A stretch of DNA of 41,613 nt, taken from an uncultured Oscillospiraceae bacterium. Lineage in GTDB: Bacteria > Bacillota_A > Clostridia > Oscillospirales > Oscillospiraceae. The notes beneath the pieces were generated by a model, which worked only from the letters and a program-made list of their open reading frames with translations, was not told the origin of the DNA and searched no databases. Positions 1-7,024 of this stretch are shown piece by piece. Location: NCBI GenBank assembly GCA_947631215.1, contig CANRKN010000007.1:1-41613 (forward strand), written 5' to 3'. The first letter of the stretch is position 1. Every line of letters starts with the position of its first letter. The position numbers and the translations under genes were made by a program.

Positions 1-228
1 AAAAAGCAGCTTTGTGAGGCTAACCAAGAGACAGAAAAAGCAAAACAACTGGAGCAGATGATAGACCGGGTTCGCCCGTTGAGAGAGTACGACCCGGCAG
101 TGGTGCGAAAGATGGTAAATGTCATTAGGGTCTATCCGGGGGAAAGGATTGAGCTTGAGCTTAGGAACAAGGACGAACTAGCCACGTTTCTTCGAGAAGA
201 GGAATTGAATGCGGTTTCAGCCACATAG
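1..228 (+). CDS. C-terminal end of a probable serine site-specific recombinase (partial)
   Basis: An open frame enters from the left edge and ends at TAG 226-228, giving the last 75 residues of a protein. It begins with a charged helix rich in Glu, Lys and Gln, followed by a segment with VRKMVNVIRVYPGERIELEL. That order (coiled-coil helix, then a helix plus a beta strand) resembles the extreme C-terminus of large serine recombinases from Firmicutes mobile elements; the catalytic domain is outside the window, so this is family resemblance only. Codons are clearly more AT-rich than those of the downstream genes, which suggests acquired DNA. It could instead be another coiled-coil DNA-binding protein. 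Confidence 0.55.
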   Translation, partial: KKQLCEANQETEKAKQLEQMIDRVRPLREYDPAVVRKMVNVIRVYPGERIELELRNKDELATFLREEELNAVSAT

Positions 229-418
229 CGACAAGATGTTCGGAAAAGCTCGCCACGCGCCCTCCGTTCGACACGAAAAGTTTGGTCCTTCATTGACAGC
301 AGCGGAGGGCTTCATTCTGGGTACGGCGGCGAAGATGTTCACCATCGCCGGCCCGGTCATCACCTTCGGCCTCACCGCCAGCGTGGTGTACGGACTTATC
401 CTGTGCCTGCTGCAATGA
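209..418 (+). CDS. Small hypothetical protein with one C-terminal hydrophobic helix
   Basis: A 69-codon frame starts at ATG 209, overlapping the end of the recombinase tail by 20 bases, and stops at 418. The first ~30 residues are basic and polar; residues ~35-69 are hydrophobic (for example FTIAGPVITFGLTASVVYGL) and would form one membrane helix. The second half has the GC-rich codon style of the host while the first part has not, so the frame may be a junction between an element and the 3' end of a disrupted host gene. The ribosome site is only fair (GAAGAGGAA just upstream). A terminator follows at once. No family recognised. Confidence 0.3.
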   Translation: MRFQPHSDKMFGKARHAPSVRHEKFGPSLTAAEGFILGTAAKMFTIAGPVITFGLTASVVYGLILCLLQ

Positions 419-424
419 AACGAA

Positions 425-457
425 CCCCGGCTGCCTTTCTGTGCGGCCGGGGCTTTA
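425..457 (+). terminator. Rho-independent terminator
   Basis: CCCCGGC (425-431) pairs with GCCGGGG (446-452), followed by CTTTAT. The U tract is short. It closes the small left-edge transcription unit ahead of the PAP2 promoter. Confidence 0.6.
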
Positions 458-494
458 TCGACTTGAAAAGGGGAAAACCGGACCCGAAAAAGAG

Positions 495-522
495 TTGAAA
501 TCCTCTGGGAGGATGTTACAAT
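495..522 (+). promoter_or_regulatory. Sigma-A-type promoter for the PAP2-GH5-metH cluster
   Basis: TTGAAA (495-500), a 16-base spacer and TACAAT (517-522) lie about 40 bases before the ATG of the PAP2 gene. No comparable promoter was seen between the next four genes, so this may drive the whole set through metH. Confidence 0.65.
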
Positions 523-559
523 TACATGGAATAATTCAGTGAAACAGAGGGTGGAAACA

Positions 560-1516
560 ATGGACCTGCAATATCTGCTTTTTCTGCAAAAGTTCCGCGA
601 GGCCACGGGCGGGGTGCTGAACGACTTCTTTTTACAGATCAGCGACCTGTCCTACGGCGTCTTCATCTGGATGCTGGCCTGCATCCTCTACTGGGCGGCG
701 GACAAGAAGACGGGCTCGTACCTGTTCCTGAACATCGCGGTCAACCGGTTCCTCATGCAGCTATTGAAGCTGACGTTCTGCGTGTACCGGCCTTGGATAC
801 GCAACCCGGACATCGTGCCCGTGGAGACGGCCTCCGGCTACTCGTTCCCCAGCGGCCACAGCGTGACCAGCGCGTCCAACTACGGCACGGTGCTGGCCCG
901 GTACGGGAAAAAGCACAGGGGCCTGGGCGCGTTCATGGCCGTCATGCTCCTTCTGACCATGTTCTCCCGCAACTACATAGGCGTCCACACGCCCCAGGAT
1001 GTGGTGGTGGGCGCGGCGCTGGGCCTGGCCGTGGTGTATCTCGGCATGCACGCATGGGCGTGGATCGACGAAAAGCCCGGCAGGGAGCGCATCATCCCCA
1101 TCGCGGGCGTGGCGCTGACCGCGCTGTTTCTCGTCTACATCTCCCTCAAGAGCTATCCCCTGGACTATGATGAGGCGGGCAAGCTGCTGGTGGACCCGGC
1201 CAAGATGATGAGGGACGGCTGGAAGGACGCCGGGCGCATGCTGGGCGTGAGTCTGGGGTGGTATCTGGAGCGGCGGTATATCCGATTCTCCACCGATGTG
1301 CCGGTGCTGACGAAGGTCACCCGCTGCGGCGTGGGCGCGCTGGTGCTGCTGGTCTACGAGCTTACGTTCATGCCCGCCGTGACGGGCGCGGTGAGCGGGG
1401 GATGGATCGGCTTTGTGCTGACCTTCGGGGAGCTCATGGTGCTGATGGTGCTCTATCCGCTGTGCTTCTCCCGGCTGGAGGGCAGAAAAAGCGCCCGCAG
1501 GGCCTCCGCCGCGTAA
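560..1516 (+). CDS. PAP2-family membrane phosphatase
   Basis: A polytopic membrane protein of 318 residues with the three PAP2 phosphatase signatures: K70-x6-R77-P78, P97-S-G-H100 and S136-R-x5-H143-x3-D147. His100 and His143 would be the catalytic pair that makes and resolves a phospho-histidine. Known substrates in the family are lipid phosphates such as undecaprenyl pyrophosphate or phosphatidic acid, acting at the outer face of the membrane; the exact substrate cannot be told here. More membrane segments follow to the C-terminus. A GTG at 539 is in frame, but AGAGGG sits correctly before ATG 560, so 560 is preferred. It leads a cluster with the GH5 gene 21 bases downstream. Confidence 0.85.
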   Translation: MDLQYLLFLQKFREATGGVLNDFFLQISDLSYGVFIWMLACILYWAADKKTGSYLFLNIAVNRFLMQLLKLTFCVYRPWIRNPDIVPVETASGYSFPSGHSVTSASNYGTVLARYGKKHRGLGAFMAVMLLLTMFSRNYIGVHTPQDVVVGAALGLAVVYLGMHAWAWIDEKPGRERIIPIAGVALTALFLVYISLKSYPLDYDEAGKLLVDPAKMMRDGWKDAGRMLGVSLGWYLERRYIRFSTDVPVLTKVTRCGVGALVLLVYELTFMPAVTGAVSGGWIGFVLTFGELMVLMVLYPLCFSRLEGRKSARRASAA

Positions 1517-1537
1517 CGGCAGATCGGGAGGATATAT

Positions 1538-2512
1538 ATGAAAAAGAAACTCATTTGCTGCCTGTTGGCTGGGCTGGCGCTGGGAATGACGCCGGCGCCC
1601 GCGCTGGCGGCGGAAAAGGCGCCGGGGCCGCTCCACGTGGAGGGGACCCGGCTCTGCGACGGGAACGGACCGGTGCAGCTGCGGGGCGTCAGCACCCACG
1701 GCCTGGCATGGTATCCGGATTATGTAAACATAGATTGTTTCCGGGAGCTCCATGACTGGGGCGCCGACGTCATCCGCCTGGCCATGTACACGGCCGAGTA
1801 CGGCGGCTACTGCGAGGGCGGGGACCGGGAGACCCTGAAGAAGCTTGTAAAGGACGGCGTGGCCTATGCCACCCAGGCGGGGATGTACGCCATCGTGGAC
1901 TGGCACATCCTCTCGGACTGCGACCCCAACACCCACAAGGACGAGGCCATCACCTTCTTTGACGAGATGTCCGCCGCTTTCGCCGGACAGGACAATGTGC
2001 TCTATGAGATATGCAATGAGCCCAACGGCGGCGTGGATTGGGCGGCGGTGAAATCCTATGCCCTGGAGGTCATCCCCGTCATCCGGGCCAACGACCCGGA
2101 TGCGGTCATCATCGTGGGCACGCCCAACTGGAGCCAGATGGTGGACCAGGCGGCGGCCGACCCCATCACGGAGTATGACAACGTCATGTACGCCCTGCAC
2201 TTTTACGCCGACACCCACCGGGACGACCTGCGCGAGCGGATGAAGGCGGCGGCGGAGGCGGGGCTGCCCATCTTCGTCACGGAGTTCGGCACCTGCGACG
2301 CCAGCGGGAACGGCGCCGTGAACGAGGAGCAGGCGGACATATGGGTGGCGCTGATGGACGGGCTGGGGATAAGTTATGTAAACTGGAATCTGTCCAACAA
2401 GGACGAGTCCAGCGCCATCCTCCAAAGCGGGTGCGGGAAGACCGCGGCCTTCACGCCGGAGGACCTGACCCAGTCCGGCCGGTGGCTGTATGAACTGCTC
2501 ACCGGAGAGTAA
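1538..2512 (+). CDS. Secreted glycoside hydrolase family 5 (endoglucanase-like)
   Basis: A 324-residue protein with a signal peptide (MKKK, hydrophobic core, cleavage near ALA-A at ~24) and a complete GH5 barrel. The acid/base Glu is E161 in YEICNEPN and the nucleophile is E249 in FVTEFG, the two hallmark strand-end glutamates of clan GH-A. H219 and Y223 in ALHFY and W283 in NWNLSNK are typical of the endo-beta-1,4-glucanase (GH5_2-like) subfamily. There is no carbohydrate-binding module, dockerin or SLH domain, so it should be a free extracellular enzyme. GGGAGG precedes the ATG. Substrate (cellulose, mixed-linkage glucan or other beta-glucan) is inferred from the family only. The metH activation gene starts 19 bases after its stop. 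Confidence 0.9.
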   Translation: MKKKLICCLLAGLALGMTPAPALAAEKAPGPLHVEGTRLCDGNGPVQLRGVSTHGLAWYPDYVNIDCFRELHDWGADVIRLAMYTAEYGGYCEGGDRETLKKLVKDGVAYATQAGMYAIVDWHILSDCDPNTHKDEAITFFDEMSAAFAGQDNVLYEICNEPNGGVDWAAVKSYALEVIPVIRANDPDAVIIVGTPNWSQMVDQAAADPITEYDNVMYALHFYADTHRDDLRERMKAAAEAGLPIFVTEFGTCDASGNGAVNEEQADIWVALMDGLGISYVNWNLSNKDESSAILQSGCGKTAAFTPEDLTQSGRWLYELLTGE

Positions 2513-2531
2513 CTGCTGGCCGGAAGCGCAC

Positions 2532-3206
2532 ATGGATGAAAACGAGCTCAAACTGGATATAGACGAGGTGCTGCGCTATCTGGGCGTGCGGGAGGACCCG
2601 GACGGGGCGACGGTCCGGGCCGTAGCGGAGGAGGCGGATAAGCTCCTCGCCGCCGTCCGGCCCCGGTATGTCTACCGACTGTTCCCCGTGGAGCGGGGGC
2701 GGTCGGGCGTCGTGCTCCAGGGCAGCGGCGTCATCCTGCCGGGGGAGATGGCCGGGCGGATGCTGGCGGGGTGCCATGAGGCGGCGCTGCTGGCCTGCAC
2801 CCTGGGGGCCGGCTTCGAAACCATGCTCCGGGCGGCCCAGGCAAGGGACATGGCCCGGGCGGTGATATTGGACGCCTGCGGCAGCGCCCTGGTGGAGGCG
2901 GGCTGCGATAAGGCGGAGCGGGAGATCGCGGCCCGGTGCCCCGGAAAGTACCTTACCGACCGCTTCAGCCCTGGCTACGGGGACTTGCCGCTGGGGATAC
3001 AGGAGGCCATCTGCTCTGTCTTGGATGCATCAAAACGGCTGGGCATCCAGGTCGGGTCGAGCCTTTTGATGAACCCTACCAAGTCCGTTACCGCCGTTAT
3101 CGGCCTGGCGGACGCGCCCCAGCCCGCCCGCATACGGGGATGCGCCTATTGCGCCCTCGCCGGGACATGCACCATCCGCATGGGAGGAAGAAGCTGTGCT
3201 GACTGA
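2532..3206 (+). CDS. Stand-alone vitamin B12-dependent methionine synthase activation protein
   Basis: A 224-residue protein of the MetH activation-domain family, recognised from its alpha/beta layout and the segment DRFSPGYGDLPLGIQEAIC, which matches the S-adenosylmethionine-binding RxSPGYxD-type loop of the family. A Cys-rich tail (RGCAYCALAGTCTIR) contains three cysteines that could bind metal. In classical MetH this domain is the C-terminal part and supports reductive remethylation of inactive cob(II)alamin; here it is a separate gene directly before a MetH that lacks it. The upstream in-frame ATG at 2490 would overlap GH5; ATG 2532 with GGAAG before it is chosen. Its end overlaps the metH start by 11 bases, suggesting translational coupling. 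Confidence 0.85.
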   Translation: MDENELKLDIDEVLRYLGVREDPDGATVRAVAEEADKLLAAVRPRYVYRLFPVERGRSGVVLQGSGVILPGEMAGRMLAGCHEAALLACTLGAGFETMLRAAQARDMARAVILDACGSALVEAGCDKAEREIAARCPGKYLTDRFSPGYGDLPLGIQEAICSVLDASKRLGIQVGSSLLMNPTKSVTAVIGLADAPQPARIRGCAYCALAGTCTIRMGGRSCAD

Positions 3207-5559
3207 CGCTTGGAAAGAGGATATCGTCCTGCTGGACGGGGCCATGGGCACCGTTTTGCAGCAAAAGGGCCTGCCTCCCGGGGCAAAGCCGGAGCTGCTG
3301 GCTCTGACGGACCCGGAACTGCTGCTCTCCGTCCACCGGGAGTATGTGGCCGCGGGCAGTCAGATCATCTACGCCAACACCTTCGGCGCCAGCGCGCCCA
3401 AGCTCTCCCGCACCGGCCACACGGTGGCGGAGGTGGTCCCGGCGGCCGTCGCCGTGGCCAAAGAGGCCGCCGGGCAGGACGCGGCCGTGGCGCTGGATAT
3501 AGGCCCCCTGGGGGAGCTTCTGGAGCCCATGGGCACCCTCAGCTTTGAAAAGGCGTATGAGTATTTCCGCGAGATCGCCGTGGCCGGCGCCGCCGCGGGG
3601 GCGGACCTGGCCGTGATCGAGACCATGACCGACCTCTATGAGGCGAAGGCGGCGCTTCTGGCGGTGAAGGAGAATACGGCTCTTCCCGTGTTCGTCACCA
3701 TGTCCTTTGAGGAGAGCGGGCGGACCTTCACCGGCTGTACGGTGGCCTCCATGGCCAGGACGCTGGAGGGCCTGGGGGCGGACGCCATCGGCCTGAACTG
3801 CTCCCTGGGGCCGGACCTCCTCGCCCCGCTTCTGAGAGAGCTTTGTGAGAACACCCGCCTGCCCGTCATTGCCAAGCCCAACGCGGGGCTGCCCGACCCG
3901 GTGACGGGCCTATACGACATGGGCCCGGAGGCCTTTGCCGCGGCCCTGGCGCCCTGCCTGGACGCGGGGGTGACCATCTTTGGCGGCTGCTGCGGCACGT
4001 CGCCTGCATACATCGAGGCGCTGTGTAAGGCTCTCGCGGGGAAGCGCCCCGCTGCCCGAAAATACGACGCGGTGGGCTTTGTCTGCACCCCCACGACGCC
4101 CTGCCGCCTGGACGGGGTGCGCGTCATCGGCGAGCGCATCAACCCCACCGGGAAAAAGCGGTTCCAGCAGGCCCTTTTGGAGCACGACCTGGACTACATC
4201 CTGGATGTGGCGGTGCAGCAGGAGGACGCGGGCGCGGACATCCTGGACGTGAACGTGGGCTATCCCGGCGTGGATGAGAAAACCCTGCTGCCCGAAGTGG
4301 TGAAGAAACTGCAAAGCGTCGTATCCCTTCCCCTGCAGCTGGATTCCTCCGACCCCGCCGCATTGGAGGCGGGCCTGCGGGTCTATAACGGCAAGGCGGC
4401 GGTCAACTCCGTGAACGGCGACCCGGCAGTGCTGGAGCGCATATTGCCCATCGTGAAAAAATACGGCGCCAGCGTGGTGGGGCTCACCCTGGACAAGGGC
4501 GGCATTCCTCAAACAGCGGCGGAGCGGGTGGCCATCGCCCGGCGCATTCTGGACGCGGCGCTCTCCTATGGCATAGCCCGGGAGGACGTGTGGATAGACT
4601 GCCTAACGCTGACGGTGTCGGCCCAGCAGGAGCAGGCCGCGGAGACCCTCCGGGCCGTGCGGACCGTGCGGGAGGAGCTGGGCCTGCAGGCGGTGCTGGG
4701 GGTGTCCAACATCTCCTTCGGCCTGCCGAACCGCCGTCTTATTACCCAGAGCTTCCTCACCCAGACGCTGGCCGCGGGACTGACGCTCCCCATCCTGAAC
4801 CCCGGCCAGCGGGAGATGATGGACGCGGTGGCGGCCTTCCGGGTGCTGTCCGGAGAGGATAAGGAGAGCCGGGCCTATATCGCCCGGTTCGCCGACGCCC
4901 CCGCCCAGACGGCCGCGCCGGCGGCCGCCGGCTCCCTCACGCTGGAGGACGCCATTATTCGGGGTCTGAAAACCGACGCGGCGAGGCTCGCCGCCGCGGC
5001 CCTGGAGGCGGGGGAGGAGCCCCTGGCCCTGGTGGAGGGGCGGCTCATCCCGGCGCTGGATAGGATCGGCGAGGACTACGAGCGGGGAACGGCGTTCCTG
5101 CCCCAGCTTTTGAGCGCCGCCGGGGCGGCCCAGGCGGTATTCGGGGTCATCAAGACCGCCATCGCCCAGAAAGGCGGCGAGAGCGTGAAGCGGGGCCGGC
5201 TGGTGCTGGCCACGGTCCAGGGGGATATCCACGACATCGGCAAGAACATCGTAAAGACCGTGCTGGAAAACTACGGCTACGAGACCGTCGACCTGGGCCG
5301 GGACGTGCCGCCCCAGGTCATCGCCGAGACGGTGCGGAAGGAGCATATCCGCCTGGTGGGGCTGTCCGCCCTCATGACCACCACCCTCCCGGCCATGGAG
5401 GAGACCATCCGCCTTCTCCATGCCCTGCCGGAGCCCCCGGCGGTGGTGGTGGGCGGCGCGGTGGTCACGCCGGAATATGCCCGGAAAATAGGCGCGGATT
5501 ACTATGCCAAGGACGCCCGCCAGTCCGTGGAGGCGGCCCGGGCGGTGTTCGGTTCGTGA
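3196..5559 (+). CDS. metH: Cobalamin-dependent methionine synthase lacking the activation domain
   Basis: Transfers the methyl group of methyltetrahydrofolate through cobalamin to homocysteine, giving methionine. Domains in order: homocysteine-binding barrel (~1-290) with zinc ligands C202 and C265/C266 in GGCCGTSP; pterin-binding barrel (~308-560) beginning VIGERINPTGKK; helical cap (~580-665); and cobalamin domain with the DIHDIG motif at 677-682, H679 being the lower cobalt ligand. At 787 residues it stops after the B12 domain, whereas E. coli MetH is about 1,230 residues with an activation domain; that function is supplied by the gene before it. The GTG start is preceded by GGGAGGAAG. Convergent with metF, which makes its methyl donor. 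Confidence 0.95.
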   Translation: MLTDAWKEDIVLLDGAMGTVLQQKGLPPGAKPELLALTDPELLLSVHREYVAAGSQIIYANTFGASAPKLSRTGHTVAEVVPAAVAVAKEAAGQDAAVALDIGPLGELLEPMGTLSFEKAYEYFREIAVAGAAAGADLAVIETMTDLYEAKAALLAVKENTALPVFVTMSFEESGRTFTGCTVASMARTLEGLGADAIGLNCSLGPDLLAPLLRELCENTRLPVIAKPNAGLPDPVTGLYDMGPEAFAAALAPCLDAGVTIFGGCCGTSPAYIEALCKALAGKRPAARKYDAVGFVCTPTTPCRLDGVRVIGERINPTGKKRFQQALLEHDLDYILDVAVQQEDAGADILDVNVGYPGVDEKTLLPEVVKKLQSVVSLPLQLDSSDPAALEAGLRVYNGKAAVNSVNGDPAVLERILPIVKKYGASVVGLTLDKGGIPQTAAERVAIARRILDAALSYGIAREDVWIDCLTLTVSAQQEQAAETLRAVRTVREELGLQAVLGVSNISFGLPNRRLITQSFLTQTLAAGLTLPILNPGQREMMDAVAAFRVLSGEDKESRAYIARFADAPAQTAAPAAAGSLTLEDAIIRGLKTDAARLAAAALEAGEEPLALVEGRLIPALDRIGEDYERGTAFLPQLLSAAGAAQAVFGVIKTAIAQKGGESVKRGRLVLATVQGDIHDIGKNIVKTVLENYGYETVDLGRDVPPQVIAETVRKEHIRLVGLSALMTTTLPAMEETIRLLHALPEPPAVVVGGAVVTPEYARKIGADYYAKDARQSVEAARAVFGS

Positions 5560-5577
5560 CTGAGCCAAAATACAAGG

Positions 5578-5617
5578 CAAAAACCGCGTGACGGATGTAC
5601 GTCACGCGGTTTTTTTC
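5578..5617. terminator. Bidirectional terminator between metH and metF
   Basis: ACCGCGTGAC (5583-5592) pairs with GTCACGCGGT (5601-5610); seven T follow on the plus side and five A precede it, so the hairpin can stop both converging genes. Confidence 0.9.
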
Positions 5618-5628
5618 TGTCTTGGCGC

Positions 5629-6504
5629 TTATTCGTGCTTCGTAAACAGGCCGCTGCGCCGCAGTATCTCGTCCACGGCGGCGGACTGGTTCAGAGCGTA
5701 GATGTGCAGGTCGTTCACGCCCAGGGCGATGTACTCATAAAGCTGCTCCACGGTATAATCCATCCCCGCGTCCCGGAAGCCCTCCGGGTCGTCATAGTAC
5801 TTGGAGATGTGACGGGCAAGCTTTCTCGGGATGGCGCAGCCGTTCATGGATAGACAGTGGCGGATGCACTTGTCCCGGTCCAGCACGGGCATGACGCCCA
5901 CCGCCACCGGCAGCGTGACCCCTGCGGCGCGGATCTCCTCCATCCAGCGGGCGAAACGGTCCATGTCAAAGGTGAGCTGGGTCACGATGAAGTCGGCGCC
6001 CACGTCCTGCTTTTGTTTCAAAAACGCCGTGTCAGTGGCCAGGTCCGGGGAGAGGATGTGTCCCTCGGGGATGCCGGAGCAGGCGATGACGGCGCCGTCC
6101 CCCAGCGTTTGGCGCATATAGCGGATGAGGCCGTCGGCGTGGTCGAAGTCACCGTGGGTGGCGTCCTCCCCGGGGAGGAAATCCCCCCGCAGGGCCAGGA
6201 AGTGGTCCACACCTGCGGCGCGGTAGGCCGCCATATCCCCGTCGATGTCCGCCTTGGTGTGGTGGATGCAGGTGTAGTGGCTCACGGGCGTGGTCATCCC
6301 CGCGTCGGCCATGGCCTTGCATATTTCCAGGTTGTAGCCCTTGTCGGAGCCGCCCGCGCCGTAGGTGCAGCTGATCCAGTCGGGGCTCCATTTATAGAGG
6401 TCGTCCAGCACCGTCCTCAGCTTTCCCATGCCCACCTCCGTCTTGGGCGGAAAGACCTCGAAGGACAGCGTGGTGGTCTTTTTCATCTTTTCCGTGATGT
6501 TCAT
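5629..6504 (-). CDS. metF: 5,10-methylenetetrahydrofolate reductase
   Basis: An FAD-dependent barrel enzyme of 291 residues reducing methylene-THF to methyl-THF, the donor for MetH. Family signatures visible are SFEVFPPK (with E16, the conserved acidic residue), CTYGAGGS, FLALRGD and DFIVTQLTFD. Length is normal for the bacterial single-domain form. GAGAGGA precedes the ATG. It converges on metH with a shared terminator, and has its own promoter at 6540-6568. No SAM riboswitch or other methionine leader was seen between promoter and start. Confidence 0.95.
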   Translation of the reverse strand: MNITEKMKKTTTLSFEVFPPKTEVGMGKLRTVLDDLYKWSPDWISCTYGAGGSDKGYNLEICKAMADAGMTTPVSHYTCIHHTKADIDGDMAAYRAAGVDHFLALRGDFLPGEDATHGDFDHADGLIRYMRQTLGDGAVIACSGIPEGHILSPDLATDTAFLKQKQDVGADFIVTQLTFDMDRFARWMEEIRAAGVTLPVAVGVMPVLDRDKCIRHCLSMNGCAIPRKLARHISKYYDDPEGFRDAGMDYTVEQLYEYIALGVNDLHIYALNQSAAVDEILRRSGLFTKHE

Positions 6505-6539
6505 GGATATATCCTCTCTTTATTGAGGTCTGCCTGTCC

Positions 6540-6568
6540 AGTATATACGGAAACGGCGGCGGGTTCAA
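6540..6568 (-). promoter_or_regulatory. Promoter of metF
   Basis: Reading the minus strand, TTGAAC (6563-6568), a 17-base spacer and TATACT (6540-6545), about 36 bases before the metF ATG. Confidence 0.7.
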
Positions 6569-6597
6569 TGAAAAAACGAAATTTTTAAAATAACACC

Positions 6598-6650
6598 TTG
6601 ACAGGCGAGGTATATCATGTTATTATGGCTGCACAAGGTACCTTACAAGG
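6598..6650 (+). promoter_or_regulatory. Promoter and likely PadR operator of the padR-DUF4097 operon
   Basis: A consensus promoter TTGACA (6598-6603), 17-base spacer, TATTAT (6621-6626). GAGGTAT lies inside the spacer, and the perfect palindrome AAGGTACCTT (6635-6644) sits just after the -10 near the start of transcription, followed by ACAAGGCGAAGTAC. AGGTA-type half sites at these positions would let the PadR protein shut off its own operon; the operator assignment is inference. Confidence 0.65.
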
Positions 6651-6685
6651 CGAAGTACATCACGAGACGAAAGGAGGCGGGGCGT

Positions 6686-7024
6686 ATGGCCCTATCCGCG
6701 GACATCCTGCGGGGACACACGGACGCCATCATCCTGGCCCAGCTCATGGCCGGGGACAGCTACGGCTACCAGATCAACAAGACGGTGACGGAGCGCACCG
6801 GCGGGGCCTATGGCTTCAAGGAGGCCACCCTCTATACCGCGTTCAAGCGCTTGGAGCAGAATGGGCTCATCACCTCCTACTGGGGGGAGGACGGCCCCGG
6901 CGCCCGGCGGCGGTATTACGCCGTCACCGAAGCGGGCATGGCGAAACTGGCCGAGGACCGGCAGGAGTGGAACGAGACAAAGCGTGTTATGGACGCGCTC
7001 ATATCATGGAAGGAGGAACTGTGA
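6686..7024 (+). CDS. PadR-family transcriptional regulator
   Basis: A 112-residue winged-helix protein. ILRGHTDAIILAQLM and SYGYQI followed by ATLYTAFKRLEQNGLI are the diagnostic recognition-helix segments of PadR proteins; the wing is in GARRRYYAVTEAG, and a C-terminal helix for dimerisation follows. A longer in-frame start exists at 6617, but GGAGGC sits nine bases before ATG 6686, which also matches the family N-terminus. It overlaps the next gene by one base (TGATG). Family members with this partner typically repress their own operon in response to envelope stress or membrane-active compounds; the signal here is unknown. Confidence 0.9.
   Translation: MALSADILRGHTDAIILAQLMAGDSYGYQINKTVTERTGGAYGFKEATLYTAFKRLEQNGLITSYWGEDGPGARRRYYAVTEAGMAKLAEDRQEWNETKRVMDALISWKEEL

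Noticed and set aside
761..2551. 596-codon open frame on the minus strand across PAP2 and GH5
   Set aside because: Composition is that of a GC-rich shadow (Gly, Arg, His, Pro runs), with no family pattern; the opposite strand has two clear genes with ribosome sites.
5560..6600. SAM or cobalamin riboswitch for metH or metF
   Set aside because: No conserved aptamer blocks were found in the short leaders at 523-559 or 6505-6539.
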